Shown here: piece by piece, positions 33,678-42,672 of the stretch | Position numbering within the stretch: position 1 is the first letter of the stretch | Layout of the letters: every line of letters starts with the position of its first letter | Assembly: GCF_006861655.1 (NCBI RefSeq) | Contig: NZ_SESI01000002.1 | Span: forward strand, 594,775 to 658,774 | Direction of reading: 5' to 3' | From: Halonotius roseus | GTDB lineage: Archaea > Halobacteriota > Halobacteria > Halobacteriales > Haloferacaceae | DNA: 64,000 nt | Position numbers and translations under genes: made by a program | The notes under the pieces: model-generated | What the model was told of the DNA's origin: nothing | Seen by the model: the letters and a program-made list of their open reading frames with translations, nothing else | Databases searched by the model: none

Positions 33678-34685
33678 TCAGCCACGCCGTTTTGGGAGCG
33701 CGATCTCGACCACCGTTCGCTCGATGCTGTTTTCCGTGACTGAAATACGGCCGCCATGGGCGTTGATGATCGTCTGCACCTCCCACAGCCCGATCCCATC
33801 GCCGTGTTCCAACGGATCCGGATCGTAGCCGCCGACGATGGGTTCGATCTCCAACTCCGGGATCGGTCGTCCCGTATCGGCGATGCGGATATACACCTGT
33901 TCGTCCGCCGGGCTGTCCGTGACCGACACCGTGACTTCCAACCCGTCGTGTGGGTTGTGCGTGACGGCGTTTTCGATGAGTTCCTCGATCGCCGCACGCA
34001 GCGTCGCGTCAGCGGTCGCGTCGGCCTGCTCGATGTTGATCTGCCATGCGATGTCGGGATACTCGCGCTGATACGTCTCGGCGATCTCGGTCACCAGCTG
34101 TTGGATGTCGCATGTTCCCCCATGCGATCCCGCCCGCGTGACCGATTTGATCGTATCGATCCAGCTCGTCAGGCTCAGTAGCTCCGAGACGTTCCGCTGG
34201 ATGCGGTCGACGATCTCGCTGTCCGCGGAGTTCTCGTCGATATCGAGCTGCTGGAAGAAGCCGTCGATGACGTTGAGCTTGTTGCGGAGGTTGTGACGGG
34301 TGATCCGGGTGAGCACGCGGAGATGCCGCAGGTTGAGCTTGTACTCGGAGATGTCACGCACGAGGGCGACCACGTAGGTGGTGTCGTTGATCGTGAGATC
34401 CGACAGTCGCACCTCAACCCAGTAGAGCTCGCCCGTTGCTCGCTTGTTCCGCCACTCAAACCGCTGTGAATCCCCGGCCGCAGCAGCCTGTATTCGTTGC
34501 ACCGCTTCGGCTTGCGAAAACGACGCCGAACTGAACTCGGCTACGTCCATCCCTCGAAGCTCGGCTTCGGAGTAGCCGTACAGCTCCTCGGCAAACTCGT
34601 TCGCATAGAGTATCGCGCCGGTTCCCGGGTCATGGATCATGACTCCAACATCTAAGGTGTCGAACTGACTGGGAACCGCAACCAT
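33678..34685 (-). CDS. PAS-domain sensor histidine kinase
   Basis: 335 residues without membrane segments. A PAS domain (~8-120: DTLDVGVMIHDPGTGAILY, ending YVVALVRDISEYK) precedes an H-box ITRHNLRNKLNVIDG (phospho-acceptor His) and an ATPase domain: AAIEELIENAVTHN (N-box), IRIADTGRPIPE and HGDGIGLWEVQTII (G-boxes). This is the haloarchaeal bacterio-opsin-activator-type kinase layout. No response regulator is adjacent. ATG 34685 is chosen because an upstream Met at 34751 would add a basic tail out of style. Confidence 0.88.
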   Translation of the reverse strand: MVAVPSQFDTLDVGVMIHDPGTGAILYANEFAEELYGYSEAELRGMDVAEFSSASFSQAEAVQRIQAAAAGDSQRFEWRNKRATGELYWVEVRLSDLTINDTTYVVALVRDISEYKLNLRHLRVLTRITRHNLRNKLNVIDGFFQQLDIDENSADSEIVDRIQRNVSELLSLTSWIDTIKSVTRAGSHGGTCDIQQLVTEIAETYQREYPDIAWQINIEQADATADATLRAAIEELIENAVTHNPHDGLEVTVSVTDSPADEQVYIRIADTGRPIPELEIEPIVGGYDPDPLEHGDGIGLWEVQTIINAHGGRISVTENSIERTVVEIALPKRRG

Positions 34686-34916
34686 AGGTAGTCCGCGTCT
34701 CGACAGCGGATAAGCCTTGGTATTATTTTGTTTTCTTCCGACTTTTGTCAAATATTGTGAAATATACGTCCCTCAGTATCGAATTGTCGTTAAAACACCG
34801 TTTTTGAGCTGTTGAAACCGGCATCGCCTGCTTCCCGCGGCGGCAGCCAGCGGACGCGGCTATATCTCACCATACTGAAAGGCAAGACAGTTATCGCCGC
34901 CGCTGTTGCCGCCTGT

Positions 34917-36224
34917 ATGGACTTCCTTGCGGACGCCCGTGCCGTCATCGACGCCGGCCCGGTCTGTGATAGCTGTCTGGGTCGCGTGTTCGCCGACCGC
35001 AGCTTCGGGCTCTCGAACGCCGACCGCGGCGAGGGGCTGCGCACCGCTGTCGCCATCGCCGACGACGAACCCTACGAGGCGGTCGCCCCCGACGACTGCT
35101 GGGTCTGTGACGGCGAGTGCGGCCGCTTCGAGGAGTGGGCCGACCGCGCGGCCGCTGCCGTCCAGACTGTCGACTTCGACACCTACCAGGTCGGCACCCG
35201 GACGCCGCCGCTGATCGAGGAAAACGATCGCCTGCTGCGTGAGGATGCCGGGCTCCCAGACGACGCCGGCGAACTGTTCAAATCGAATTTTAATCGGGAG
35301 GTTGGCAAACGGATCGGCCGGCAAACCGGTACCGACGTCGACTTCGGCCGACCCGACATCCAGTTCACTCTCGATCTCGCCACCGACCGCGTCGACACCC
35401 AGCTCAACTCCGCGTTCGTCTACGGCCGGTACCGCAAGCTCGAACGCGATATCCCCCAGACAGAGTGGCCCTGCCGGGAGTGTCACGGCAGCGGCCGCCG
35501 GCGCGGCGAGCCCTGCGATCACTGCGACGGCGAGGGGTATCTCTACCCCGAAAGCGTCGAACAGTTGACCGCACCTGTCGTCGAGGAGGCGATGGACGGC
35601 AGCGACGCAACGTTCCACGGCGCGGGCCGGGAGGATGTCGACGCGAAAATGCTCGGTACGGGGAGGCCGTTCGTCATCGAGGTCGAGGAGCCGCATCGCC
35701 GCCGGGTCGACACCGACGACCTGGAAGCCGACATCAACGCCTTCGCCGACGGGAAGGCAGAAGTCGAGGGGTTGCGGCTGGCCAGCTACGAGATGGTCGA
35801 ACGCGTCAAAGGACTCGATGCCTCGAAAACGTATCGGGCCGCCGTCGAGTTCGACGCCGACGTGAGCGACACGGATCTCACCGCCGCGATCGCCGACATC
35901 GACGGCGCGACGATCAAACAGGAGACGCCCCAGCGCGTCGACCACCGGCGGGCGAGCAAAACCCGCACCCGTGAGGTGTTGTCAGCGAGCGCGGAACACG
36001 AGGACGCCCGTCATGCGACCGTCGATATCCACGGCGAGGGCGGCCTCTACATCAAAGAACTCATCTCCAGCGACGAGGGGCGAACCGAACCGAGTCTCGC
36101 AGGACTGCTCGGCGTCGACGCGACCGTGACCGCACTCGACGTGCTCGCCGTCGAGGGCACCGAGGAACCCTTCGAGCGCGAGGAATTTTTCGTTGGGAAC
36201 CGCAACGACGACACCGACGAGTAG
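34917..36224 (+). CDS. pus10: Pus10, tRNA pseudouridine synthase (U54/U55)
   Basis: Pus10 makes pseudouridine 54 and 55 in archaeal tRNA. The 435-residue protein has an N-terminal zinc module (CDSCLGRVF and CWVCDGEC), a THUMP-type region, an inserted CXXC-CXXC pair (CRECHGSG and CDHCDGEG, residues ~190-210), then the catalytic domain with the REDVDAKMLGTGRPF motif that holds the catalytic Asp, and the C-terminal KTYRAAVEFDADVSD and LYIKELISSDEGRTEPSLA motifs. The second zinc knuckle between the THUMP part and the catalytic domain looks like a haloarchaeal addition. It is followed 6 bp later by rnhB on the same strand. Confidence 0.92.
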   Translation: MDFLADARAVIDAGPVCDSCLGRVFADRSFGLSNADRGEGLRTAVAIADDEPYEAVAPDDCWVCDGECGRFEEWADRAAAAVQTVDFDTYQVGTRTPPLIEENDRLLREDAGLPDDAGELFKSNFNREVGKRIGRQTGTDVDFGRPDIQFTLDLATDRVDTQLNSAFVYGRYRKLERDIPQTEWPCRECHGSGRRRGEPCDHCDGEGYLYPESVEQLTAPVVEEAMDGSDATFHGAGREDVDAKMLGTGRPFVIEVEEPHRRRVDTDDLEADINAFADGKAEVEGLRLASYEMVERVKGLDASKTYRAAVEFDADVSDTDLTAAIADIDGATIKQETPQRVDHRRASKTRTREVLSASAEHEDARHATVDIHGEGGLYIKELISSDEGRTEPSLAGLLGVDATVTALDVLAVEGTEEPFEREEFFVGNRNDDTDE

Positions 36225-36230
36225 CGACCC

Positions 36231-36908
36231 ATGGCGACCTACCAAATCGGCGTTGATGAAGCCGGCAAAGGCCCCGTGTTGGGCCCGATGGTCGCTGCCG
36301 CAGTTCGCGCTGATGAGGGCGACCTCCCTGACGGCATCGACGACTCGAAGCGACTCACCGCCGCCACACGCGAATCGATAGCGACCCAGCTTTGGGAGTC
36401 GTCGACGATCGCCGTCGGCCTCGGCATCGTCACGACTGACGAGATCGACGACCCCGAGACGGATATGAACAGCCTGACCGTGGCCGCGCAGGTGCGAGCA
36501 CTGGGCGAGGTCGCCGGCGAGGGCGACCACGCGCTCGTCGACGCCGGCGACGTGTCGGAATCACGGTTCGCTCGTCGAGTGCAGGAGGGCGTCGCCGACG
36601 CCGGAACCGACACCGAGAGCGGTGTCGCTATCGACGTGACAGCCGAGCACGGTGCCGACGAAGCCAGTCGGCTGGTGGGCGCGGCCAGCGTCATCGCCAA
36701 AGTCGAACGCGACAGCCGGATCGACGCTCTCGACGAGGAGTATGACGACGATATCGGCAGCGGCTACCCGAGCGATCCGACGACCCGCGCGTTTCTCGCC
36801 GACTACGTCGACCGCCACGGCGAACTGCCGGCCTGTGCGCGGGCGTCGTGGTCGACCTGCGAGGACGTGTTGGCCGCCGCCGAGCAGTCCGATCTGGCGG
36901 AGTTTTAG
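36231..36908 (+). CDS. rnhB: RNase HII
   Basis: It removes RNA from RNA/DNA hybrids and single ribonucleotides from DNA. The active-site set of acidic residues is in GVDEAGKGPVLGP (Asp-Glu), and in HALVDAGDV (Asp) with EHGADEASRLVGAASVIAKVERD and the C-terminal acidic residue; DDSKRLTAATRE is the family's substrate-binding segment. Length 225 residues, the archaeal/bacterial form. It is coupled to pus10 by a 6-bp gap. Its stop overlaps the stop of a convergent membrane gene by 4 bp. Confidence 0.93.
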   Translation: MATYQIGVDEAGKGPVLGPMVAAAVRADEGDLPDGIDDSKRLTAATRESIATQLWESSTIAVGLGIVTTDEIDDPETDMNSLTVAAQVRALGEVAGEGDHALVDAGDVSESRFARRVQEGVADAGTDTESGVAIDVTAEHGADEASRLVGAASVIAKVERDSRIDALDEEYDDDIGSGYPSDPTTRAFLADYVDRHGELPACARASWSTCEDVLAAAEQSDLAEF

Positions 36909-37189
36909 CGGAACGGTGGCAGTCGCCAGCCGTAGGCGATCAACAGCAGGACGCCGACCGCACCGACAACAAACGCAGCCGGTGGTGCGTCGATAGCGAT
37001 CAGAATCCCGACAACGGTTGCGATGCCAATGGCACCGATCACAAATCCGCTGCCGAACTGAGAGATCGCTCGGAGCACGCCACCGAGGCCGGTCGCATCG
37101 CGCTGATCGAGTTCCTCACGAACGACGCGTCTGATCGCGGCTTCGGTCTCGGGATCAAGTACTGTGTCGTCGTCAGTGGAGGGCATCAC
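36905..37189 (-). CDS. Small haloarchaeal membrane protein
   Basis: 94 residues. An acidic, Glu/Arg-rich helical N-terminus (DPETEAAIRRVVREELDQRD) precedes two membrane helices (SGFVIGAIGIATVVGILIAI; AAFVVGAVGVLLLIAYGW). Family not recognised. It ends against rnhB and lies 38 bp beyond the end of secD on the same strand, so it may be co-transcribed with secFD. Confidence 0.6.
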   Translation of the reverse strand: MMPSTDDDTVLDPETEAAIRRVVREELDQRDATGLGGVLRAISQFGSGFVIGAIGIATVVGILIAIDAPPAAFVVGAVGVLLLIAYGWRLPPFR

Positions 37190-37227
37190 CCGTGCTTTGG
37201 AAGCAAGCGAAAAAAGCGGCCGGGGTT

Positions 37228-38799
37228 TCAGCGTTCAGTCAGGAGATTCCGCAGGATGTCACCGTAGGCCGGCCGGGTGACGAAGACACCGACCAGCACG
37301 CCGAGGATGGTGAAGATGGCAAAGCCACGAAGATCGCCCAGCGACAGCACCGCCAGCGGCGACATGGCGATGATCGTGGTTGCGGCGGCAACGCCGATCA
37401 CCCAGAACGCCTTCTTGAACCGCGAGCTGAACACCCGCCGGCTGGAGACATCGCCCTCGGCCATCACCCCGTCAGCGATGATCACGAGGTCGTCGACCCC
37501 GGTACCGAGCACCGCGATGAAGCTGGCGATCACTGAGAGATCCAGCGGATAGCCGAGATAGGCGGCGAAGCCAAGCAGGATCAACACCTCGGAGAACGCC
37601 GTCAGGATCATCGGTAGTGCGACCTGGGGTTCGCGGTAGCGGGCGAAGACGACGCCGGAGACGGTGAGAATCGCCAGCAGCCCGATGATCAGCGAGTCGG
37701 TGCGGAAGTTCTCACCCTGGGTCGGCGAGACAAACGAGGTCGTCCCCTGATCGATCGCCAGCGGGGCCGGCAGCGCGCCAGCCCGGAGGTTGATAGCGAT
37801 CTCCTGGGCCTCCTCGAAGGAGGTCGTCGTCAGCACAAAGCTCGGGCTCTGGGCCCACTCGCCGCTTCGCATGCTGTTTGCGAGATCGCTGTTCATCCCG
37901 AAGGAGTTGATGACCTCACCGTCGACGACGAGCTGGAGACACGGATCGGTGTTCTGTGGGTTCTCCTCGTAGCGACAGGTCGCCCCGCCCTGTTGGGCGA
38001 CGCCGGTCTCAACGACCGCCGACTGGAACTCCTCAGCAATCCCCTCGTCCTGGCGGATCGAGACCGGCACACGCGGGTTCGGATTCTGGCTGCTAGGTTG
38101 GCGGGCGTTGCTGATCGAGGCGAAATCGTTCTGTGTCAACACGGCACGCTCGGTGACATACTCGCCGGCGTCGTTCTGGTGGTAGATGTCAATCCGAACG
38201 TTTCCGCGCTGCTCGATCAGATCGATCACGTTGCTCCGATCCTGGCCCGGCACCTCGATGAGCATGAAAAAGCCGGTGCCATCGGTGACCTGCTGGACGC
38301 TGGCTCCCGACAGGCCGGCCTGATTGACCTTTCCTTCGATGACGTTGATCGCCTCATCGCGGGTCTCCTGGGTCAGGCCATCACGGATCGACTCGTAGCT
38401 GTAGCCCGCCGCATCAAGGGCGTCGCCGAACTGTGATTCCGACACATCAGGATCGACGACCTCAACGGTCGGCCCGTTGAGCGTCCCGCGTCTGACCGAC
38501 ACATCGGTCGTGTCGCTGTCTGGGAGTTCGTTGGCGACGGCGGCCGCGACGTTGGTGGTGGATTCGTTGCCGATGTCAACGTTTTCGGCGGTCATCCCGA
38601 TCAGCGGCGCGCGGATACGGGTGCCGCCGGCGAGATCAAGGCCGTACTGGAGGTTTGTGAGTCGATCGCCGGTGGTCGCGTTCTCGCCGCCGACGTTCGT
38701 CTGTGGGGCCATCGTCGGCGAAAACACCACAAACAGCGAGACCAGCAGGATGACCGCAAGCAGCGTCAGCCGCCAGTTGGATTTGAGCTTCTCGATCAT
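37228..38799 (-). CDS. secD: Protein translocase subunit SecD
   Basis: SecDF drives late steps of Sec export using the membrane gradient. The 523-residue protein has the SecD plan: helix 1 (LTLLAVILLVSLFVVF), the first periplasmic domain (YGLDLAGGTRIRAPL, DGLTQETRDEAINVIEGKVNQAGLSG), and a C-terminal five-helix bundle (IIGLLAILTVSGVVFARY; PMILTAFSEVLILLGFAAYL; LSVIASFIAVLGTGVDDLVIIADGV) with the conserved G-T-G-V-D-D motif. Its ATG overlaps the secF stop by 4 bp, giving secF-secD order as in haloarchaea. Confidence 0.95.
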   Translation of the reverse strand: MIEKLKSNWRLTLLAVILLVSLFVVFSPTMAPQTNVGGENATTGDRLTNLQYGLDLAGGTRIRAPLIGMTAENVDIGNESTTNVAAAVANELPDSDTTDVSVRRGTLNGPTVEVVDPDVSESQFGDALDAAGYSYESIRDGLTQETRDEAINVIEGKVNQAGLSGASVQQVTDGTGFFMLIEVPGQDRSNVIDLIEQRGNVRIDIYHQNDAGEYVTERAVLTQNDFASISNARQPSSQNPNPRVPVSIRQDEGIAEEFQSAVVETGVAQQGGATCRYEENPQNTDPCLQLVVDGEVINSFGMNSDLANSMRSGEWAQSPSFVLTTTSFEEAQEIAINLRAGALPAPLAIDQGTTSFVSPTQGENFRTDSLIIGLLAILTVSGVVFARYREPQVALPMILTAFSEVLILLGFAAYLGYPLDLSVIASFIAVLGTGVDDLVIIADGVMAEGDVSSRRVFSSRFKKAFWVIGVAAATTIIAMSPLAVLSLGDLRGFAIFTILGVLVGVFVTRPAYGDILRNLLTER

Positions 38800-39686
38800 G
38801 CTTTCACCCCGCGGTTGACATACCAGCGAAGCAGGCTCACGTTCAACAGATAGGTGTTCATCAGATCGGCGAGCAGGCCGACAACGAGGACGATCCCGAT
38901 GGCGGTCATGATCTGGATGCCGAAGAGATACGCCGCGATCGTCATTACGGCCATCGCCGCGATCGAAGTCAGCGTCATCGTCACCCCGGTACGCATCGCC
39001 CGGCTGGTCGACTCATAGAAGTCGCCGGACTCCCGAAGCACGCTGTTGTTAAGCAGGATATCCGAGTCGACGCTATACCCGATCAACATGAGCAACGCGG
39101 CGACCGTCCCGAGTGAGAGATTGATCCCAAGCAGGTTCATGATCGCCAGCGGGAGCATTACGTCCGAAAACGCCGAGGCGATGACCGCGATCGATGGCGC
39201 GATGCTCCGGAACATCACGAACACCAACACGCTCATCCCGAGGAAGGCGACGAGCACGCCGCCGAGGGCGATCGTCTGTGTGTTTGCGCCAAAGCTTGGC
39301 GACACCGAAGAGCTGGCCTGGATCGAAAAGCCGGCCGCCTCGGCCTGCTGTTCTAAGATGCTGAGCTGATTGCCGCCGTCAGGCGTGTCGACAACCCCCT
39401 CGGAGAACGTGAGAATGTAGGTGTCATCGGCCGCGATCTGCCGCACCGAATCCGGTTCGGCAGTAAAGGCCGCATCGATCTGTTGGGCGGCGTTGCCGCC
39501 GGGATCCTCGATCCGAAGCTCCGAGCCGCCGACGAACTCCAAGCCGAGGTTCGCCGGCGCGCCGGTGAAGAGATACCAGCCACCGATCACGAGCAGCGCG
39601 ACCGCGAGCAACGCCAGCGGAACCGCCACCAGCTGGCGGTTCGAATACTGGGTGTAGTCGACGGTCGGTACCGAAAGCTGAGCCAT
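38796..39686 (-). CDS. secF: Protein translocase subunit SecF
   Basis: 296 residues, the usual SecF length, with six membrane helices. Near the N-terminus LGLEFVGGSELRIED is the first-domain motif; LNLLGINLSLGTVAALLMLIGYSVDSDILL is the helix 4-5 signature with the conserved Asp for proton coupling, and SRAMRTGVTMTLTSIAAMAVM follows. It overlaps secD by 4 bp and is transcribed first. The gap of 80 bp to the upstream hypothetical gene probably has the promoter. Confidence 0.95.
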   Translation of the reverse strand: MAQLSVPTVDYTQYSNRQLVAVPLALLAVALLVIGGWYLFTGAPANLGLEFVGGSELRIEDPGGNAAQQIDAAFTAEPDSVRQIAADDTYILTFSEGVVDTPDGGNQLSILEQQAEAAGFSIQASSSVSPSFGANTQTIALGGVLVAFLGMSVLVFVMFRSIAPSIAVIASAFSDVMLPLAIMNLLGINLSLGTVAALLMLIGYSVDSDILLNNSVLRESGDFYESTSRAMRTGVTMTLTSIAAMAVMTIAAYLFGIQIMTAIGIVLVVGLLADLMNTYLLNVSLLRWYVNRGVKA

Positions 39687-39766
39687 ATTGTCGGTGGAAT
39701 ACAGGGTTGAATAAGCCTTCTCATATTCCGGAAGCGAACACGGGGGAAGCGACCGTCTGGGACGAA

Positions 39767-40252
39767 CTACGGCAGGTATCGAACGCTGACGACGCCGGGT
39801 GCCGACCGGATCTCGACGCGATTGACGCCCAGGCGGGCGGCCCGCGACAGCGTCGCCTCCCGATCCTCAAGCACGTCGTCGACGGCGGTCGCGGTGTCGT
39901 CTTCTGGAACCGTAAGAACGTGCAGTTCGCCGGTGCCTGCCCGTGGTTCGGTCGTCAGCTCGCCGACCGGCTGATCGGCGGCCAGCTCCTGTTCGCGGGC
40001 GGTCGGCGGCTCCTCGCTTTCCGCTATCGACAGCGACCGTCGCTCGTCGATCTCGGTGAGCTGCCACGAGACCTCCATCGGCGGATCAGGGGCGACCGTT
40101 CCCTCGATCGCGTCGTCGACCTCGACGCCGGGGTTCGAGGCGAGGGTGTGTACCTGTCCGTCGTGGACATCCTTCAGCACGGCCGACTCGTCGTCGGCGT
40201 GGGTGACGAGGAACGTGCTCTCCTTTGGGTCGGCTGTCGACTCGTCGTTCAT
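39767..40252 (-). CDS. Haloarchaeal conserved protein (DUF5812-like)
   Basis: 161 residues, strongly acidic, with the beta-like start STFLVTHADDESAVLKDVHDGQVHTLASNPG and end RVEIRSAPGVVSVRYLP. It resembles a family I recall as DUF5812 in haloarchaea; no function known. There are no membrane segments or catalytic motifs. It is on the secF strand but separated by 80 bp. ATG 40252 is chosen over 40273 because the longer form adds MSSLRMC, unlike the family. Confidence 0.6.
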   Translation of the reverse strand: MNDESTADPKESTFLVTHADDESAVLKDVHDGQVHTLASNPGVEVDDAIEGTVAPDPPMEVSWQLTEIDERRSLSIAESEEPPTAREQELAADQPVGELTTEPRAGTGELHVLTVPEDDTATAVDDVLEDREATLSRAARLGVNRVEIRSAPGVVSVRYLP

Positions 40253-40309
40253 ACACATGCGTAGCGACGACACCGTGTTGTCGGTTTCGACCCGCTATCG
40301 TGGCGGCAT

Positions 40310-40846
40310 CTATCGGGAGAGCACGTAATGAGCAGCGGCCAGCAGGCCGAGCATCCCGGTTGGCGGGGTGATCGCACCGATCTGCGGGATCGCATACAGG
40401 ATGGCGATTATCGGGGCGAAGAGCCCGCTCGGCTGCGGGCGGGTCACCGTCTCGCCGTCAAGCGTGAACGATTCGGGCATCGAGATAATCGCCGCGACGT
40501 ACAGCGAAATCAGGAAGGCGTAGCCGAGGGCTGCCATGATCGTATCGTAGCGAGGGTGGTACGACAGCCCCTTGCGGTGTTTGCGGGCGACAAGCAGCGT
40601 CGGCGCGAGCAGCGGCCCGGCGGTAAACAGCCCGAGAACGGCGATAAACGTCCGCGACAGCGTCAGCGATCCGCCCGGTGTCGATGCCGTCTGGCCGATC
40701 CAGACGATCAACGCGAGGGTGAACAGGCCGCCGATAAACAGCGCGGCGAGCGTGCCGACGATGACGTAGAGCCGGAAAAACAGCGAGTCACCCTGCCGGA
40801 AGGCGTAGGGGAACGCGCCGATGACGCCGCGGTAGGCCTCAGCCAT
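40310..40846 (-). CDS. Membrane protein with about four helices
   Basis: 178 residues with four or five hydrophobic stretches (LFFRLYVIVGTLAALFIGG; TLALIVWIGQT; FIAVLGLFTAGPLLAPTLLV; MAALGYAFLISLYVAAI; APIIAILYAIPQIGAI). A short basic loop ARKHRKG sits before helix 3. No family is recognised. ATG 40846 starts just before the first helix. It is divergent from serB with a 104-bp gap. Confidence 0.6.
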   Translation of the reverse strand: MAEAYRGVIGAFPYAFRQGDSLFFRLYVIVGTLAALFIGGLFTLALIVWIGQTASTPGGSLTLSRTFIAVLGLFTAGPLLAPTLLVARKHRKGLSYHPRYDTIMAALGYAFLISLYVAAIISMPESFTLDGETVTRPQPSGLFAPIIAILYAIPQIGAITPPTGMLGLLAAAHYVLSR

Positions 40847-40950
40847 TGACGACGGTAGTGTCGCCGGCGAATTAAACGCCGCGGGATCGACCGCCGCGAA
40901 GATCGAGCAAAGACGGGTGTTTTTCATGCCCTGCCCGCCAACAGCCGGCA

Positions 40951-41607
40951 ATGAGCCTCATTGCGTTCGATTTCGACGGCACGCTGTCGAACTCGGAGAT
41001 GACCGTGCTGCTGGGCGAAAAGCTCGGTGTCGCCGACGAGATGGCCGACATCACCGAGCGGGCGATGAACAACGAACTCAGCTACGCCGAGAGTCTGCGC
41101 AGCCGCGCGGGGCTGCTGGCCGGGCTGAGCGAGGTCGACGCCAACGACGCCTACAGCGAGGTCGTCCTCCGACCCGATACGGCGGCCCTGATCGACCGCC
41201 TGCGCGAAGCCGGCCACACGGTCGCCATCTTCACCGGCGGCTTCGAGCGCGGCGTCGCACACGCCCTCGACGACGCGGGCACCGAGGTCGATCACATCGT
41301 CGCCAACGCCCTGCCCATCGAAGACGGCGAACTCACCGGCGAGGTCACCGGCCCGCTCATCGAGGGGACGAAAGACGACCAACTCGAAGCACTGGCAGCC
41401 GATCTCGGCGTCGACATGGACGAAACAGTCGCCGTCGGCGACGGCGCGAACGACCTCCCGATGTTGGAGGTCGCCGGGCTCGCGGTCGGCTTCGAGCCGA
41501 AACCGGCCGTCGAACCCTCCTGCGACGACGTGGTGACGACGATGGCCGAGTTGGGCGACCTGCTGGAAGCCAGCGGCGTGCTCTCGGCGGCCGTCGATAG
41601 CAACTGA
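40951..41607 (+). CDS. serB: Phosphoserine phosphatase (HAD family)
   Basis: 218-residue HAD-superfamily phosphatase. Catalytic motif 1 is AFDFDGTLSNSEM, motif 2 the Thr in VAIFTGGF, and motifs 3-4 are in ETVAVGDGANDLPMLEVAG. The cap domain (ADITERAMNNELSYAESL) is SerB-like, so phosphoserine is the probable substrate, the last step of serine synthesis. Phosphoserine activity is inferred by similarity; some haloarchaeal copies act on other phosphates. It is followed 21 bp later by the Blh gene. Confidence 0.85.
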   Translation: MSLIAFDFDGTLSNSEMTVLLGEKLGVADEMADITERAMNNELSYAESLRSRAGLLAGLSEVDANDAYSEVVLRPDTAALIDRLREAGHTVAIFTGGFERGVAHALDDAGTEVDHIVANALPIEDGELTGEVTGPLIEGTKDDQLEALAADLGVDMDETVAVGDGANDLPMLEVAGLAVGFEPKPAVEPSCDDVVTTMAELGDLLEASGVLSAAVDSN

Positions 41608-41628
41608 GAGGCTGCTAGCCACCCAACC

Positions 41629-42672
41629 ATGGATACGTGGAGCCGCGAGACGACCGTCGGCCGACTCACGATGACGCTGCCGCTCGTCGTCATCGCGCTG
41701 GCGATCCCGTTCGGGGTCGTCATCGACGATCTTCCGCAGGCGGTTCGGTTCGCGCCGTTCGTCGTGAGCGTCGGGCTGTTCGGCCTGCCGCACGGCGCGG
41801 TCGATCACCTGATGCCGCTCCGACTCGGCAATGTCCCGCTGAAGCGGTCACTGGCGGTCGTTGGCGTCGTGTATGCGATTCTTGGCGGGCTGTATCTCGC
41901 AGTCTGGGCACTCTCGCCGGCGGTCGCACTGCTGGCGTTTCTCGGCATGACATGGTTTCACTGGGGACAGGGGGATGCCTTCGCGCTACGAGCGTTCGGC
42001 GGGGGCGATCACATCCGCACGCGAAGCGACCGCTGGGCGTCGCTCGTCGTCCGCGGCGGGCTGCCCATGTTGGTGCCGCTGCTCGGCCAGCCCGAAGGCT
42101 ACCAGCGAGTCGTCAACGGAATTATCGAACTATTCGATCCGGCATCAACAACCGCGCTATCCCCCCTGTTTCGAGTGGACACGCGTCTCGCGCTTGGGAT
42201 TGGATTCGGGGTATTCACCCTGAGCAGCCTGCTGTGGACGGCTCGCCATGTATGGAAGGCTGACACGTCCGCGGGAGGGCTCGCGTGGGACGCAGTGGAA
42301 ATCGGGCTGTTGTGGCTGTTCTTCTGGCTCGTCCCGCCGGTATTCGCGGTCGGGCTCTACTTCGCAGTCTGGCACTCGGTGCGGCACATCGGCCGGCTGG
42401 CGATTGTCGATCCGGCTGCTCGACAGGCCCTCGACAGCGGAGAGTGGCCGACCGCACTGGGACGATTCTACCGGGATGCCGCACCGCTGACGGTCGCGTC
42501 GCTCGCGCTGTTCGCCGGGCTCTACGTCTGGGTGCCAACCGATGGCTCGCTGAACGCGTTGCTGGCGATCTATCTCGTCGGCATCGCCGTGTTGACGCTG
42601 CCGCACGTGGCCGTGGTGACGTGGATGGATCAGGTGCAGTACGAGAAATCGAGGATTACTGATCGTCAGTAA
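41629..42672 (+). CDS. blh: Brp/Blh-family beta-carotene 15,15'-dioxygenase
   Basis: A membrane enzyme that cleaves beta-carotene to two retinals, the chromophore of rhodopsins. The 347-residue protein has about eight helices and four conserved His sites: GLPHGAVDHLM, TWFHWGQGD, WHSVRHIGR and LPHVAVVTWMD. The presence of retinal supply implies rhodopsin genes elsewhere in the genome; none is in this window. Its 3' end overlaps the convergent AbrB-type gene by 17 bp. Confidence 0.92.
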   Translation: MDTWSRETTVGRLTMTLPLVVIALAIPFGVVIDDLPQAVRFAPFVVSVGLFGLPHGAVDHLMPLRLGNVPLKRSLAVVGVVYAILGGLYLAVWALSPAVALLAFLGMTWFHWGQGDAFALRAFGGGDHIRTRSDRWASLVVRGGLPMLVPLLGQPEGYQRVVNGIIELFDPASTTALSPLFRVDTRLALGIGFGVFTLSSLLWTARHVWKADTSAGGLAWDAVEIGLLWLFFWLVPPVFAVGLYFAVWHSVRHIGRLAIVDPAARQALDSGEWPTALGRFYRDAAPLTVASLALFAGLYVWVPTDGSLNALLAIYLVGIAVLTLPHVAVVTWMDQVQYEKSRITDRQ

